Part shown: in pieces, positions 9,201 through 19,671 of the stretch
How the letters are laid out: every line of letters starts with the position of its first letter
How positions within the stretch are numbered: position 1 is the first letter of the stretch
From: Anthracocystis setariae
Taxonomy: Eukaryota > Basidiomycota > Ustilaginomycetes > Ustilaginales > Ustilaginaceae
Direction of reading: 5' to 3'
NCBI GenBank assembly: GCA_928724745.1
Contig: CAKMXJ010000039.1
Location: forward strand, 372,001 to 436,000
Length of the DNA stretch: 64,000 bases
Translations under genes and position numbers: made by a program
Notes under the pieces: generated by a model
The model's input: only the letters and a program-made list of their open reading frames with translations
The model's database searches: none
What the model was told of the DNA's origin: nothing

Positions 9201-9841
9201 GCAATGGGCGAGTCGCCGACCGGAAGAGGCGAGAGGGAGTCGATATCTGCTGGATCGTCGACATCTGCATGATGACTGACAGCACGAGCAGCATGCTCCT
9301 TGATGAAGTTGCGGAAATCGGAGGGTGAGATCTCGGGATGGACGGAGGCAGGCACCCAAAACAGGTGACTAGGATCCTTGGGCGAGGAAGGGCTGGTGGG
9401 GCTCAAGCCGGTAGGCGAGCTCGACATGTGACTGGAGTCGTATGCATCGTTGTTCGGAGGCGATGCGCGATAGGTGGTCCTGCTGGGAGACGCAACGCCA
9501 GGCTCCGAGTCAGAAGGCTGGTCAGCGCCAGGTCCTCGGCGTCTGGCGGTAAAACGAGCTCGTTCATTGGTATAGCTTTGGATCGGGGATGTGGATGAAG
9601 CAGACGAAGCGGTGGGGCTGCGTATTGAGACGGTGCCGTCATCGACGAGGCTGTAGCCGCGTCTTTCGCGCTCAGGCGACGGAACGGAAAGAAGATCTTG
9701 ACCGCCTCCATAGGCTGCTGCCATGTCCGGAAGATCGGGATCGAGAACGGGACGATTGACCGAGAGTCTACGATGCGATTTGAGCGCTTCCACCTCACGA
9801 AGAAGCTCATCGTCGGTGATTCGCATGGGACCGGCCGTCAT
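6215..9841 (-). CDS. Zds1/Zds2-family regulator
   Basis: The 1208-residue protein is largely disordered (Ser, Pro, Gln, Asp/Glu rich) with two conserved islands. Near residues 160-185 is an FWVPASVHPEISPSDF segment, like the N-terminal motif of fungal Zds proteins. Near residues 744-796 is the Zds C-terminal domain (YPIHIERAVYRLSHIKLANP, then a hydrophobic VLISNLMFWYLSVIN helix). In yeast this domain binds the PP2A-Cdc55 phosphatase and promotes mitotic entry and Cdc14 release; the same role is inferred here. A highly charged Lys/Glu/Arg stretch and poly-Gln runs flank the domain. I use the first ATG, at 9841. The frame is open 17 codons further, but only from a TTG. Confidence 0.85.
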   Translation of the reverse strand: MTAGPMRITDDELLREVEALKSHRRLSVNRPVLDPDLPDMAAAYGGGQDLLSVPSPERERRGYSLVDDGTVSIRSPTASSASSTSPIQSYTNERARFTARRRGPGADQPSDSEPGVASPSRTTYRASPPNNDAYDSSHMSSSPTGLSPTSPSSPKDPSHLFWVPASVHPEISPSDFRNFIKEHAARAVSHHADVDDPADIDSLSPLPVGDSPIAQRLNSVRQQQQQRQNQSNDAKRALIGRATSLSRRGSTLRRQYRPENDADDTDEDKATRPLQRNRSGMSRGTYGLAIPNLTIDDLQKLEAAAEEASQTQDPAMLRSVLRRTLSLNTAPDLDTVDAVPAEPLQDPDAPIIVPKPGQILRRAARTKMRKASGDATRGSLASRRRVGRDSIDAEGGTPSEGSRAWELQRSDAEDMERRHSGQSELSSGADDDSQSGESSSRPMSAEAADSIVDAYSRDSYHSDGSQRTSVTSVVDSTGSEAHTLSGSMEQPDSETTSPPLTPTQDSYATLPPILDATKRREETVQLADPQETPRAGSKVASDTQIRPVPVSHLPPVPAFEKGRPQQQQSPQARKPDSRPSSAGSQSSYDAGPGAPPAPQVQRRDAAPPPPKPPIVPIMSNQQHQRPAAPTRPRSPPPAASSHKHKEKERRGTFGLSWFGLGKDDDDDRAKAEKESQKRREKHEKRERKEREREEKDREESSSSSFLGALFGKKKGHDEHSHHATHRQTNGPPPAGILLDRGEMGVKPGHYYWSRYPIHIERAVYRLSHIKLANPRRPLFEQVLISNLMFWYLSVINRSQQGQPATQSQQQQQQQHQQQQQQGTNAPPSQEANGNNTQSQSATNGPSDAYGMAASGLHNPHPVDTSSAYDGMEVASGSPDSEDSSDQWSQSSGGGGNGLPLKKKRNGLVKPNRAPTSAHTGRTAETPMKQPGYGMQHRQIDDDLKTMGSHSGPLGGSAGFVVGQVVDVKALQANTPYRFVQDTRTGDGQNYPDAVKSATTDYLGLGNAFGSSDAPWLAEHGADAEDDQRRPLSQASAGERKPYRSEAEKERAWLGMRNSGRASPTGGSQTYGNIAQEGGETYPRRSSPEGSHPQGRSMSVGGIGAMNRTGDWSASNRSRKTSMGHISPSASSQGLSASSSGSSFGTIDEGGAKGYSFPSSSSTSALDHQANQAGGYEQRSVYGQEIHLPITPGSSAMLDAARSSLSRRR

Positions 9842-11124
9842 GCTGGGCGCAAACGGATCTAGCTTGCGCCTGCTGCTGTGTACCAACTGCAAGTGGTGGA
9901 TCGGATCGGAGCAGCTGTTGCGGACGAGGGTGCGCGAAGCCGATCAGGCGACGAGATGCAGGTGAGACGAGCGGCAAATCAGAGGCACATTGGTGGGGCC
10001 AGGGCGGAGGCGGTGGATTTATAGATTGAAAAGGATGGAATCAGATCCAGCAGGAATTCGTCGAGGAAAGCAGCAAAAAAGGAATGTGGATGGAGTGGCT
10101 GAGCGGTAACAGGGAGGGAGGCCGTCGAAGTGATCGAAGCGAGCCCGTCGTAGTGGGGAGCAGAGGCGATGTTGCGAGGACCGAGTCTGGGATCCGCTGC
10201 TACGGTTTTCGCAGCACCGTCGATGTCGAGTGGATGGAAGCAACTGCGATCCACAACGTCCGCTTCGTAGTGTGAAAGAGGAAAGGGAAGAGGTTGATGG
10301 TTTGGATGGACAATGGATGAGGATGCGACAGAAAGAGGAACTCCACCCTCGAAGGTGATGATGACGATCAATTGATTGGCAGACGGGATGCGGTCGACTG
10401 GCTTGACTTTGGTTGCAGGCCGGGGCCAAAGGAGAGCAGCAACCAACGAGTATATTGCTGGACTGAACCGCAAGTTGCAAGTTAGGCTGGAATTCGGCAG
10501 AGAGAGAGAGAGAGTGAGTGCGTAGGCGCGCGTGCGTGGGTCTGCGTGTGCGTGTGTGCGTGTGTGTCTGTGTGTGTGATTCTCGCTCTATCTGTGTCAG
10601 AAGTGGGCGGCGAGGCGAGAAAGCTAAAACAGGGTTTTCGTCGCAGTGCACGCACCAGCGGAAAGCGATTGCCGTTGTGCCGTAATGTGCCTGTTTTTTT
10701 TTGTCTGCCTGCCTGGCTGCAACGTCGCGACAAACAGCTTATTAATCCTTGCTAAGAAATATTCATTAGAAGCGCCAAGCGGCTTGGTCTTGTCGACGCC
10801 TTTTCTCTGTAGAGTCGAATTTCGGCATCTCGCTGCTTCGAAGCCTCATTCGTGCTCAAGTCCTCAGGTTAGGATGGGTTCAAGCCGCAATGTACGCCAC
10901 TTCTTCAGAGAATGCACTCTAGTTCAAGTCGAAACTAAGTTGGTTGGCTCGAGCGATAGAAATGAAGAGAGCGAAAAGTATGCGAGAGATTTTCTACAAC
11001 ATGTAGTCGGGTATCTTAGAAACCAAAACCCATCGGCACTATCGAGTGCTGGGAAATCGCTTCTGACATGCTGGGTTGTGTATGCTAACGAAGGGGCTGT
11101 GTTTGTGTGAGTTGCGAAGCTTTT
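9842..11124. other. Upstream region of the Zds1-like gene, with microsatellites
   Basis: This is the promoter and leader side of the minus-strand Zds1-like gene, reaching to the stop codon of the next gene. It contains an AG run (10500-10514) and a mixed GT/GC-rich tract (about 10530-10580). Short frames on both strands are low complexity. No gene is supported. Confidence 0.55.
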
Positions 11125-12879
11125 TCACTTGAAGCTCTTGAGTCGGATCGACGACTTGAATGACTTGAGCCTTTGAACGCCATCCGATGCCGAGGAAATG
11201 TCCGAGGTGGACGTGTTGGCACCACTGTGGCCGAGTGCGGAGCTCGTGCGCGATCGACTGCTGGCGACACTGCTACTGCTGCTTTGGGATGGCCACAAGC
11301 TCTTCTTCTTGTCCTTCTTGTCCTTCCTGGTGTCCATCTGCAGGAAAGCAGCTTCGGCACGCAAGATGCTGATGGGCTCGTAGTGATCTGCGGCCGAGCT
11401 AGCTCCTGCGCCCTTCTTGTGCTTCAACAGATGTTTGTGAGAGAGGCGATGGCTTTCGTTTGCAGCGGCGGCGGCGGCAGCAGCAGCAGCAGCGGCAGCG
11501 TTGGCCTTGATCCTCTCGGGAATACGATTGAGTCGATCGTACTCGGCCTGGTCGATGACCGCGAACTCTCTACTTTGCAGATAGTGATTCGACAGCAGAG
11601 GCGGCAGATCCTCGGCCTGAACGCCACCCACCTCTCTGTCGCTTGCAAAACTGTTTGAGCATTCTTCAACCAGCCCTACCGACTCCGAGAGCTCGGCATC
11701 CAGTCCGTAGGTCATTGGCTGCATTCGAACCCGCTCAATGACGGTGCGTGGATCCATCTCGCGCAAGCTGCTGTGATTGGACGAAGAGATCGAGCCGAGC
11801 CGTTGACCTGCTGATCGCATCTCCCACGCCTCCTGGGAAGTTGGTGGCTGCAGGTTGTCATGACCGCTGATGCTGGGAGGTTGGAAAGCAAAGACGTTGA
11901 CCTCTTCGTCCTCTGGACTGTATCTCGGCTCGTTGACGAAGGCGCTGTTCCTAGTGGAGCGAGGAATTGGCTGAAGCGGAGCCGCCACGCCGCTCGATGA
12001 CGGCACAGAGCTCGGCTGAGCCGCCATGGATGACGATGTGAGAGATGGCACAGGTGGCAGCGGAGCATCCAAGGTAGGCCGCGAACGAAGCCTCTTTGCC
12101 TCGCTGATGGTGCGAGCCCGGGCTGGAGGCATGACATCCCTCTCATCCTGTTGGAATTCGTCCAGGACAGAGGGGGCGGCAGGAGCTTGCCTCACCATGT
12201 GCGACTTTGCAGTCGAGCTACTTCCACCCAGCTGTCGCCCGAGCTTTTCCTTGTGAAGAATGAGGTCTTCCAGGGCAATATCGATCGCATCGACATTCCA
12301 CTGTTGCTGCTTTGGAGTCGCGTAAGATTCTCTGGGCGGCACGCTGGGGAATTTGAGCGTATCTCGATCGAAGCCCTCCTCTGAAGCACATGAGTTGCGC
12401 GGATCGGTGAAGCCCAGTATGGGAACGTGGTGCGTCTCGAGCTCACCATCCTGCGACAGATTCGTCTTCTTGTTGCGATGCATCTTCTTCTTCATGCCCG
12501 TCAAGCGCTGTTGCCCGTTGGTCGGATCACGTGGAACGACAGGCTCAACAAACTTGAGCGTCGGCTTGGAGATGGGCGGTGGAGGCATTCGGTCGACATC
12601 CGAGTCGTCATTGTACGAAGCGGGCATCTCTGCAACAGAGGCAGCCTCACAATCGCTGTCGGGTATATCTGGAACGTAGTCGCCAAAATCGGGTCGGCAG
12701 ACCGACGAGGGAGTGGACTCGGTATGCGTGAGGATGCTATGCGACAGGCTGGGCTGACTGGCGTTGGAAGGATAGCGAATGGAGTCAAAGCTGTGGTCGT
12801 ACGAAAGTGGCTGACCGACATCTAGACGCTTTTGCGATTGTGGCGCCACATACTGGCGACCGTGCTGCACTGAAGACAT
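11125..12879 (-). CDS. Uncharacterised low-complexity protein, 584 residues
   Basis: A single long frame with its own ATG encodes a polar, probably disordered protein that I do not recognise. It is rich in Ser, Pro, Asp and Glu, with short Lys-rich patches (MKKKMHRNKK; RKDKKDKKK), a run of about 14 Ala near residues 458-471, and a possible helix around QQWNVDAIDIALEDLILHKE. The extreme C terminus repeats a basic motif twice (RLKSFKSSIRLKSFK), which could contact membranes or acidic partners. No transmembrane segment or catalytic motif is visible. Its length, codon use and lack of stops support a real gene. Function is unknown, and a cortical or signalling scaffold is only one guess. Confidence 0.7.
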   Translation of the reverse strand: MSSVQHGRQYVAPQSQKRLDVGQPLSYDHSFDSIRYPSNASQPSLSHSILTHTESTPSSVCRPDFGDYVPDIPDSDCEAASVAEMPASYNDDSDVDRMPPPPISKPTLKFVEPVVPRDPTNGQQRLTGMKKKMHRNKKTNLSQDGELETHHVPILGFTDPRNSCASEEGFDRDTLKFPSVPPRESYATPKQQQWNVDAIDIALEDLILHKEKLGRQLGGSSSTAKSHMVRQAPAAPSVLDEFQQDERDVMPPARARTISEAKRLRSRPTLDAPLPPVPSLTSSSMAAQPSSVPSSSGVAAPLQPIPRSTRNSAFVNEPRYSPEDEEVNVFAFQPPSISGHDNLQPPTSQEAWEMRSAGQRLGSISSSNHSSLREMDPRTVIERVRMQPMTYGLDAELSESVGLVEECSNSFASDREVGGVQAEDLPPLLSNHYLQSREFAVIDQAEYDRLNRIPERIKANAAAAAAAAAAAAANESHRLSHKHLLKHKKGAGASSAADHYEPISILRAEAAFLQMDTRKDKKDKKKSLWPSQSSSSSVASSRSRTSSALGHSGANTSTSDISSASDGVQRLKSFKSSIRLKSFK

Positions 12880-13492
12880 GGTACTGGGTTATAGAAACGT
12901 TTGCGAGTCGAGAGTGGCTTTGCTTGATGAAATGAAGGTGAAGAGCGACAATTCTGGTTGGTAAGCTGAGACGATGTCGAATGAGATGAAGGTGAAAGTA
13001 ACAGCAGCGTCGAGTTGGAGGGAACGGGGGGTCGGACCGGTAGGCTAATGGGTGGTGATGTTGGTGTAAAGTGCGAAGCTTAAAGGCGATTCACTTCGAG
13101 GCAGTGCAGCTTCGGTTGAAAGGACACCGTATCCAATGGTGGCAGCTGAGAAATGGTCCAGGGCTAGGTGAGGTGGACGGCGGGACTGAAGACTGTGCAC
13201 GAGGGATCCGAAGGTCGTAGGTCTAGGAAGGATACCGTGGTTGGGTGGGCTGAGTGCTAGAAGTACGATTGAATGGAACGCTCTAGTTGCGTGGCAAGTG
13301 CTGCCAGCAACAGAAGGATTGTGAAGCACACGACAATGCCGAGAACAAGCAGGTGGGAGTAGAGAGGTGAGAAGCAGAGCGAATGTGCTTCATTTGAGTT
13401 GAGACAACATCCTCGTGTTGTTGCAGACGAGAGATGGAATCCACAGAGAGGGGAGAAGGAGGGCAAACAAAAAGAACAAATGAGTAGTCCGC
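12880..13492. other. Intergenic region; alternative C-terminal exon with a membrane helix
   Basis: The minus strand here is open to 13257 in a frame whose last ~25 residues form a transmembrane-like helix (LLVLGIVVCFTILLLLAALA) followed by a short polar tail. It could be a last exon of the candidate secreted-protein gene just upstream on that strand, but I found no clean intron joining them. Confidence 0.35.
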
Positions 13493-14198
13493 CTAGTGCA
13501 GCTGAGGGATGGGAAAGGACAAGCCACCAATGACTAGCATGCGAGGTGCAGATCGTGGGTATCTGTTCGTGCAACCGCCGAGGCAGCAACCTTGAATTGT
13601 GTTGGATGCAGGACGAGGTGCATGAGGCCAAAGCGTGGGTGAGCAATTAGGCACTGAACTGTCCTGTATGCAGCTCAACTCTATCCAGGTGGCATGCGTG
13701 TGATGACGGTGATAGAGGCAGCTGGAGTGGGTGGCACCAACGATGGCCGGAATTTGAGGGGCTGGTTTTGCGAGGAGAGGCTGCGATGACGATGAGCGCG
13801 GGCTTGTGTTGCCGAATGCGAATCGGGGCGAAACTTGGCACGAGTGGACGCTGTTGTGGCTTGAGCTAAGCTCAAGGGAGGCAAGGAGATGCGCGGAGGC
13901 GGGAGCGGTGACAGCTGGCGAGAGCTGAAGTAAGATAGGCTTGTGTACGTAACCTTGCGGCGCCGAATTGCTTTCCGATGTCGGCCACCTCACCTTCCGA
14001 TCGACTCGAGTCGGAGAGAGAAGCAACCAATGTCTTCTTCACTTGACTTAATTGGCTACAGCCGTCGTTGTTGAACAAACGTGAAGCGCATATTCGATGC
14101 GTGCTAGTCGTAGGTGGGATGAGATGCTGTTGACTGCTGGCAAGCCCCATGGTACAGAAGGCGAAAAGGAGACAACACCATGCAGATTGGTGCGCCAT
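13493..14198 (-). CDS. Candidate spliced secreted Cys-containing protein (two exons)
   Basis: Proposed model on the minus strand: exon 1 14198-13994, a 79-nt intron 13993-13915 (GTGAGG..CCAG) and exon 2 13914-13493, giving 208 residues. The N terminus is a convincing signal peptide with core WCCLLFAFCTMGLA and likely cleavage near AlaSerSer. The predicted mature part contains about nine Cys, including a CCLGGC cluster near the C terminus, and is Ser/Pro/Ala/His rich. No family is recognised. Small secreted Cys-containing proteins in plant-associated fungi are often effectors or cell-wall proteins, but that is inference from format only. The intron was chosen because it removes a stop and keeps phase; an alternative end with a transmembrane helix at 13257 is possible. 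Confidence 0.35.
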
Positions 14199-16827
14199 GT
14201 GTGAGAAGTTTGGGTTGATGGATGCAACCGGTGCACTGCAGGGTTTAGCGTAAGCGAGCTCCATAATTGTGGTGCCGAGGTTGCCATGTGGACGCGGAAG
14301 GCGAATAAGACGCACCAATTAAGGGACTAATTGGTTTCCAGCAGCTCGACTCGAGGCTACGGCACCGGTACGCTACAGTACAGTACGGTGATGTGCTTTA
14401 CTTTACTTTGAAACGGTGTGACGCACTGAGCCCGAGGTCCAGACCTCGAGCAAGGAAAATGATGATGACGAAAGCCAGCTTGGGCAAAATTTCGCACGAT
14501 CAGCTCGGACGCCCCACGATGACCAAATCCACAGCGACGAAATTGCAAAACGTGGGCTGAAAAGGGAGAGATGAGAGGAGAGAGAGAGAGAGAGAGAGAC
14601 AAGACAGAGAGAGACAAGACAGGGACAAACAGACAGCTTGGCAACGTAAGGAGAAGGGGGTGACTTGATTGGCGGAGCGTGAAATCGATGTGAATTTCGA
14701 GTCCTGTGTGGTGGTCGAGTGTTGATCACACTTTCCTCTTCCACCCGTTTCAATAATGTCGGAGGCAGCGTCGTGTTTGCATGCTCACCCACAACCCTGT
14801 CTCTAGAGGTCTCAGATGAAGCTGACTTTCGAGCCGATGAATGGTTGACGAATTTCCTTCTGCATGGCGGTTGAACTGATACTGCACATCCTCGTCGGAC
14901 GTAGATGCATCTTAGAAAGATATGATGGCGGTGCCGGACGGGCTGCATTGTTCCACTTCAACTGCACTGTATTGTATCGTAGGGTGCTCGGTATGCATGG
15001 GCAAAACGATGGCGTGGAAAGAATTCATGGGAGTGTGCATTTGTGCTTGCGTGTGGTGCGTGTGGTGCTTGGCATGACGAACGCAGCAAACCAGGCAACA
15101 TTCTAAAGTCTGTGCCCACAGTGCAGTGCAGTGCAGTGCAGTGACGCTACTGCGGCTCCAATGCTTGGCAGCCACAAAATTCAGCCTTGGATTTGACAAT
15201 GGGATGCGTGGGAATCCTGGCGACCACCGGACCGAACGGGACTGCACCTGTCAAAGCCAAGTTCTACCGAGACTCGAACCATGAAACGCAGAGCTTGAGC
15301 TTCGTTTGCCTGTTCCTCGATCGATTTTTTCTTCCACGAGCGGCCAACCGATCCGAGCTCAAACTCCACGGAGTCGACTCTTCCGTCGAGAGTCGCCGTT
15401 GCAATCTGACCGGCACAGTATCGTGCCAGCATCCAGAGCATCGCTATCCCCGATCATCCAAGTCGATCTGTTGCTGATCTCTCTTTGCTGGTGAGCGTCC
15501 AAGTCGAAAGTGAAAGTCAGCAGGACAGCTCTGCATCCCACAGCTTCAGGTTACGAGGTGGGTCATTCGCACGCCTGTCTTACAGCAGCTGTTGTGTGGG
15601 CTCACTTTCAATTGACCCTTGCATTGACAAGCAACGCAGCTCCTCCATTCCGAAACATGGCGTGGATGCGGCCGAAGAGCACCGAACCCTCTTGGTTCCC
15701 CCCGGACTGATTTTTCGGCTCTCCAAGCCCGTAGCTTGATCCTGATTCTTGCCTTGGTTGGATCTCGACAAACTCTGCTCATGCCACAATATATGGATCT
15801 GAGCGTTGTCGGTATTCCAAACAATAGGCGGGCTGACAATGTTGTACATTTGCACTTTGATCCTGCTTCTCTCGGCAACGGCATCGGAGCTTCATTCCCA
15901 CCTTTTCACGGGCCTCTCATCTCTACCAGTCGCCCATGCAAAGCCTAGTGAACCGTAATGTAGAAGGCACACAATGTCAATGCAGGTCCCACAGGTGACC
16001 GACAACGCTATAATTTGCACATCCGAACCGGCTCACTTTGTTTCGGATTGTCAGGAACCGTTCGCCTCGTTCTCTCACACCGCCGCAGTACTTTACAATG
16101 GCTTCCCGTGGTGTGTTCTCCGACAGCGGCAGCATGCTCTTGTTGCTGCTGTTCAGTATGTTAATCGGAGCTTCATTTTTTACCTTGACCTTTGAGCTAA
16201 GCTTTCGCTGTTTGTCGGTTTCAGAACCTTGAGCTTGGATCGTCGCTTCTCAAAGACTCGGATCCATGTTGCAGTATAACGTGCCCTGTCGTGTGCCCCT
16301 CAAACAGAAGCAAGCCGACCCAACCTCGAACCTGGGCTGCTCGCCGGACGGTAGAGGCAGGACAGGCGTGCATCGTCTTGCCACCAAAAACCCTCACCAG
16401 ATCGGGATTCACCCATCGTCGATGCAAAACCCCATCACCATCACCCAACCATCTCCAACCTGCCATCAAAGTCTGTATACAACATGGAGGCTCATCAGAC
16501 ACAAGCACATGTCCACTGCGAGCCTAAACATTCGAACGAGTTTGCAGAATTGCTTGAATGAACATGCAGATGCGTGTATACTGTTACATGGTTCGTGAGC
16601 TTGCTGCCGTGACTGGAGTCAACAACACTATCGAATAGCCAACACCTACAATGACACAGTTCAAAGCGCGTACACAAAGCGAGCCGCACAACGCTGGTCG
16701 GCTTCGTATACGAGGATGACAATTAACAAGAAAATATTACAAGATACTAGCTATCGCGAGACATCGATCTCCGTAGCGGCGGGGGAGGTGGGGGAATACG
16801 CGTCCATAACGGCATAGACCAGGAGGA
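14199..16827. other. Gene-poor region with simple repeats
   Basis: The region lies between the candidate secreted-protein gene and the 3' end of the WOPR gene. It contains a GA run (about 14578-14600), a TACAGTACAGTAC motif (14374-14386) and a GTGCA pentamer repeat (about 15119-15143). Short frames on both strands overlap and none matches a known family. The minus frame 15181-15441 looks somewhat protein-like (charged, amphipathic) but lacks a convincing start or splice partner. Confidence 0.45.
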
Positions 16828-18828
16828 TCAGATTCGGACGCTGAATCGGTCGAGTGCGGCACGGTCCATACGAGAGAAGGCGGGTTTCGACGACAGCTCG
16901 TCAGCCTCAGCGCTGCTGGGCGCGGTGGTGGAAGGAGATACTTTCGAGAGCGGCGAAGCATCGTCGCTGGATCCACTGCCGGATCGAAGGCTGAGCAACG
17001 CGCCGACGGCCGAGTCGTGTTCTTTGACAACTTGAGGCGGACCATGAGTGGAACGCATCTTCGACACGCCCTCGTCGTCGGAGCCGACCCGACCGAGCGG
17101 GCGGATGGGTGCCAAGACATCGGATGCAGAGCTGTGTGGGTTGCTCATGCTCGAGCTACGAAGGCGTTGCAAGCGAGGACGCGACACCTTGACCGTGTCG
17201 TCCCGGGCTTCTTCGGACGCGTAGGTGCCGCGGAAGTCTTGGTAGGATCGCTTGCGGCTGTAGAGGTGGCCAGCGCCTTGCGGCGCCATTTCCACCGCGC
17301 CGTCTCTGCTGTCGCGACGCAAAGAAAGCCCCGATAGCTTCGAGTCGACAGGAATGGGTCGAATGGGGAGCAGACCGCGAGCTTCGTGCAGTGGCGTGAC
17401 CTCGGCAGGGTATGGCAGCCTCTCGATGGGCTCGCCCTTGACGTGGCCGTACGGAGCCACACGACTCTCGGCAGAGCGAGGGCCGGCAGCAAGCCTTGAA
17501 GCAGACTCGTGAGGGGAAATACGTTGCGAATCTGCAAAGTCGGGCGAGACACGGCTGCGTTCCATGGGCCTGCGAGCGTCGACAAACGATCTTGGACTAG
17601 CGTTGATCTTGCGGTCTTGGAAGCTAGGGTCGTTGCGGAGAGCGGGCCTTTCGACGCGCGATGCTCGCAAGTCAGCAGGCTCCATGTGCGACGGAGGAGG
17701 CGAAGGAGAGCCTTCGAGGTCTTCGGGGTTGACGCCAGGCGGCAGATCACCAGCACGGCTGATCGGATCAGGATATTCGGCCTCATCGACCTCTAGACCC
17801 CATTCGCCGCCGTTCTCGCCGACGAAGCGAGGATCTTCGCTGACACGGCGCAGGAGACCTTCACGAACATCGCGCTTGGTGTAGTACGAGATGACATGGA
17901 GCTTGCGCCCGGAGGTGGTGGTCATGCTAAAAGACTGCTTGATGAGTCCCTCGGCCTTGTAGAGGTTCGAGGTGGGACCGCCGGTGATGGACGAAGACGG
18001 CTTTTTGCGAGCTTCGAGCTCTCGGTAGGTCAAAAAGCATCCGCTGACTCGACTGGCGGACCAACACTTGCCATCCGTCCAACGGCGCATGCCAGCCTCC
18101 TTCTCGTCCCAAACAAAGATGCTGCCGGAACAGATCAGATCGGCGCGTTCCGAGTCGAGAAGACGTCGGGTGACGCGACGCGGAGGAGGAAGACCGGGGG
18201 CACCGGCATCTTCGATGAGATCGCAAGCCGCGAGCAACAGGATGGCATCCTTGGTGGTCTTGATGTGGCCGCGATAGGTAGGCTGCTGCTGCGAACCTGT
18301 TGGCATCGAGACGGGGTTGGCCATCGAGCCTCGCATGCTGTGGAGGGAAGACGAAGCGGACGAGCCAGCCGAAGAGAAGGACGCATGATGCGGGTGAAGG
18401 GGTTGGCGCGGCGGGGCGTGGGTGGGGTGGGCATGGTAGCCGTACGCGTATGGAGTATGCGGCTGAGCATGGGCGGAGGAGGTGGGGGATCGACCGTCGT
18501 AAGCGTAGTAAGGGTCTTCGTGATGGCTGTGTCGGTGGTGAAGAGGAGGCGGAGGCAGGGGGCCGCGCTCGTCGTAGTAAGAGTGATGCTGGCGCGAATA
18601 GGTAGGATGGGACGGGTGATGAGAGGAGTAGCCTCGGTCGAAAGGGCCATGGTCAGGATACATGGGGCCGTGAGGCGGACCCGGCATTGGGTTTCTTGGC
18701 AGGGTTTGAGAACGAGCAAAGTCAGGCCTGGAAGGCGCATGACGGCTCGAGTAGGAATGCATGTTGCTCTCGTTGTGGTGAGAGAAACGGTCGTGGGGAT
18801 AAGCGTTGTTTGAGTATTGACTGGGCAT
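16828..18828 (-). CDS. WOPR-domain transcription factor (Wor1/Pac2/Ros1 family)
   Basis: The 666-residue protein carries one WOPR (Gti1/Pac2) DNA-binding domain at about residues 180-325. The first half shows TYRGHIKTTKDAILLL, FVWDEKEAGMRRWTDGKCWS and RVSGCFLTYREL; the second half shows LIKQSFSM and LHVISYYTKRDV. The N terminus is His/Pro/Tyr/Ser-rich low complexity, and the C terminus is disordered with a Lys/Arg patch (KRSYQDF). WOPR proteins are master switches of fungal morphology, spore formation and virulence: Wor1 in Candida, Pac2 in fission yeast, Ros1 and Pac2 in Ustilago maydis. I cannot tell which subgroup this is. The exceptionally long upstream region suggests complex transcriptional control. 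Confidence 0.9.
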   Translation of the reverse strand: MPSQYSNNAYPHDRFSHHNESNMHSYSSRHAPSRPDFARSQTLPRNPMPGPPHGPMYPDHGPFDRGYSSHHPSHPTYSRQHHSYYDERGPLPPPPLHHRHSHHEDPYYAYDGRSPTSSAHAQPHTPYAYGYHAHPTHAPPRQPLHPHHASFSSAGSSASSSLHSMRGSMANPVSMPTGSQQQPTYRGHIKTTKDAILLLAACDLIEDAGAPGLPPPRRVTRRLLDSERADLICSGSIFVWDEKEAGMRRWTDGKCWSASRVSGCFLTYRELEARKKPSSSITGGPTSNLYKAEGLIKQSFSMTTTSGRKLHVISYYTKRDVREGLLRRVSEDPRFVGENGGEWGLEVDEAEYPDPISRAGDLPPGVNPEDLEGSPSPPPSHMEPADLRASRVERPALRNDPSFQDRKINASPRSFVDARRPMERSRVSPDFADSQRISPHESASRLAAGPRSAESRVAPYGHVKGEPIERLPYPAEVTPLHEARGLLPIRPIPVDSKLSGLSLRRDSRDGAVEMAPQGAGHLYSRKRSYQDFRGTYASEEARDDTVKVSRPRLQRLRSSSMSNPHSSASDVLAPIRPLGRVGSDDEGVSKMRSTHGPPQVVKEHDSAVGALLSLRSGSGSSDDASPLSKVSPSTTAPSSAEADELSSKPAFSRMDRAALDRFSVRI

Positions 18829-19419
18829 GACGCAACTGCACTGAAAAGAGCGGCGAGATGGGAGTGTCAGGCTAGATATTGGATGAGAGCTGCGAACAGA
18901 TCAGCGCAGGTAAAGCGAGTGCGAAAAATTCCTCGTTGGCCTGGGGAAGAGGTCGGCTTAATGGAGCCTTGGATAGATAGATCGGATCAGCTCGAAGTGG
19001 ATGACGAGCGATGGCTTGGGTTGAGGAGGTGACGAGGCACCTTGAAGAGATCGACGTGGAGAACGAGGACAAAGGGCAGGAGAAGTTCGAGCTCGAAAGA
19101 TGGTCGTGACTGGGATTTGGACGACGGTAGAGAAGAATCAGCAAAGCAACGTCGCCATGGGAAGGAGAGTGATGATGGTGGTAATGAGCGATAAAAGGGA
19201 TGATGTTGGAGGAAGAGATAGAGGAAGGGGAGAAGGCCGAGCTATGGTAAGGGAGCGAACCTGAAGGGAGCCCAAGCAAACAGCAAGTGTGGCTTGAGGA
19301 GCTTAAGCTAAGCAGGTTCGCTGAACTGGGTGCGAGGAGTAAGTGTACCGGAGGTGCAACGGCAGCCAAAAAGAAAAAAGGTTTTAAAAAAAAGGTGGGT
19401 TGGGCTGGATGGGATAGCC

Positions 19420-19447
<28 letters not shown>
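19420..19447. repeat. Poly-A tract (poly-T on the WOPR coding strand)
   Basis: 28 consecutive A residues about 0.6 kb upstream of the WOPR start codon. Confidence 0.9.
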
Positions 19448-19450
<3 letters not shown>

Positions 19451-19671
19451 TTTTTCTGCAGAGAAAGGAGTCAGGATCGAGGCCGGCAATTTCGGTAGGT
19501 ACGCATCATGCTGGTTGGTGGTCGGCAATTGTGCTGGAGGCGGCAGCGGTTCGTGAGGAAGGGTTACGCCTGTGATGCTTTGTGGCTTAACCCAGACGAA
19601 GCGAGAATGGGAAGGGCACTTGGACCCAGAAAGACCAAGTGACAAGCAAAGTTCAGCAGCAGCCGACGATG

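Noticed and set aside
8396..9328. 310-codon plus-strand open frame opposite the Zds1-like gene
   Set aside because: Antisense shadow with no conserved motif.
15262..15300. Possible tRNA B-box (GGTTCGAGTC on the minus strand)
   Set aside because: The flanking bases do not pair into a T stem and no A-box or acceptor stem lies at the right distance.
17896..18813. 305-codon plus-strand open frame opposite the WOPR gene
   Set aside because: Antisense shadow dominated by Gly/Arg/Val runs complementary to the Pro/His-rich WOPR N terminus.
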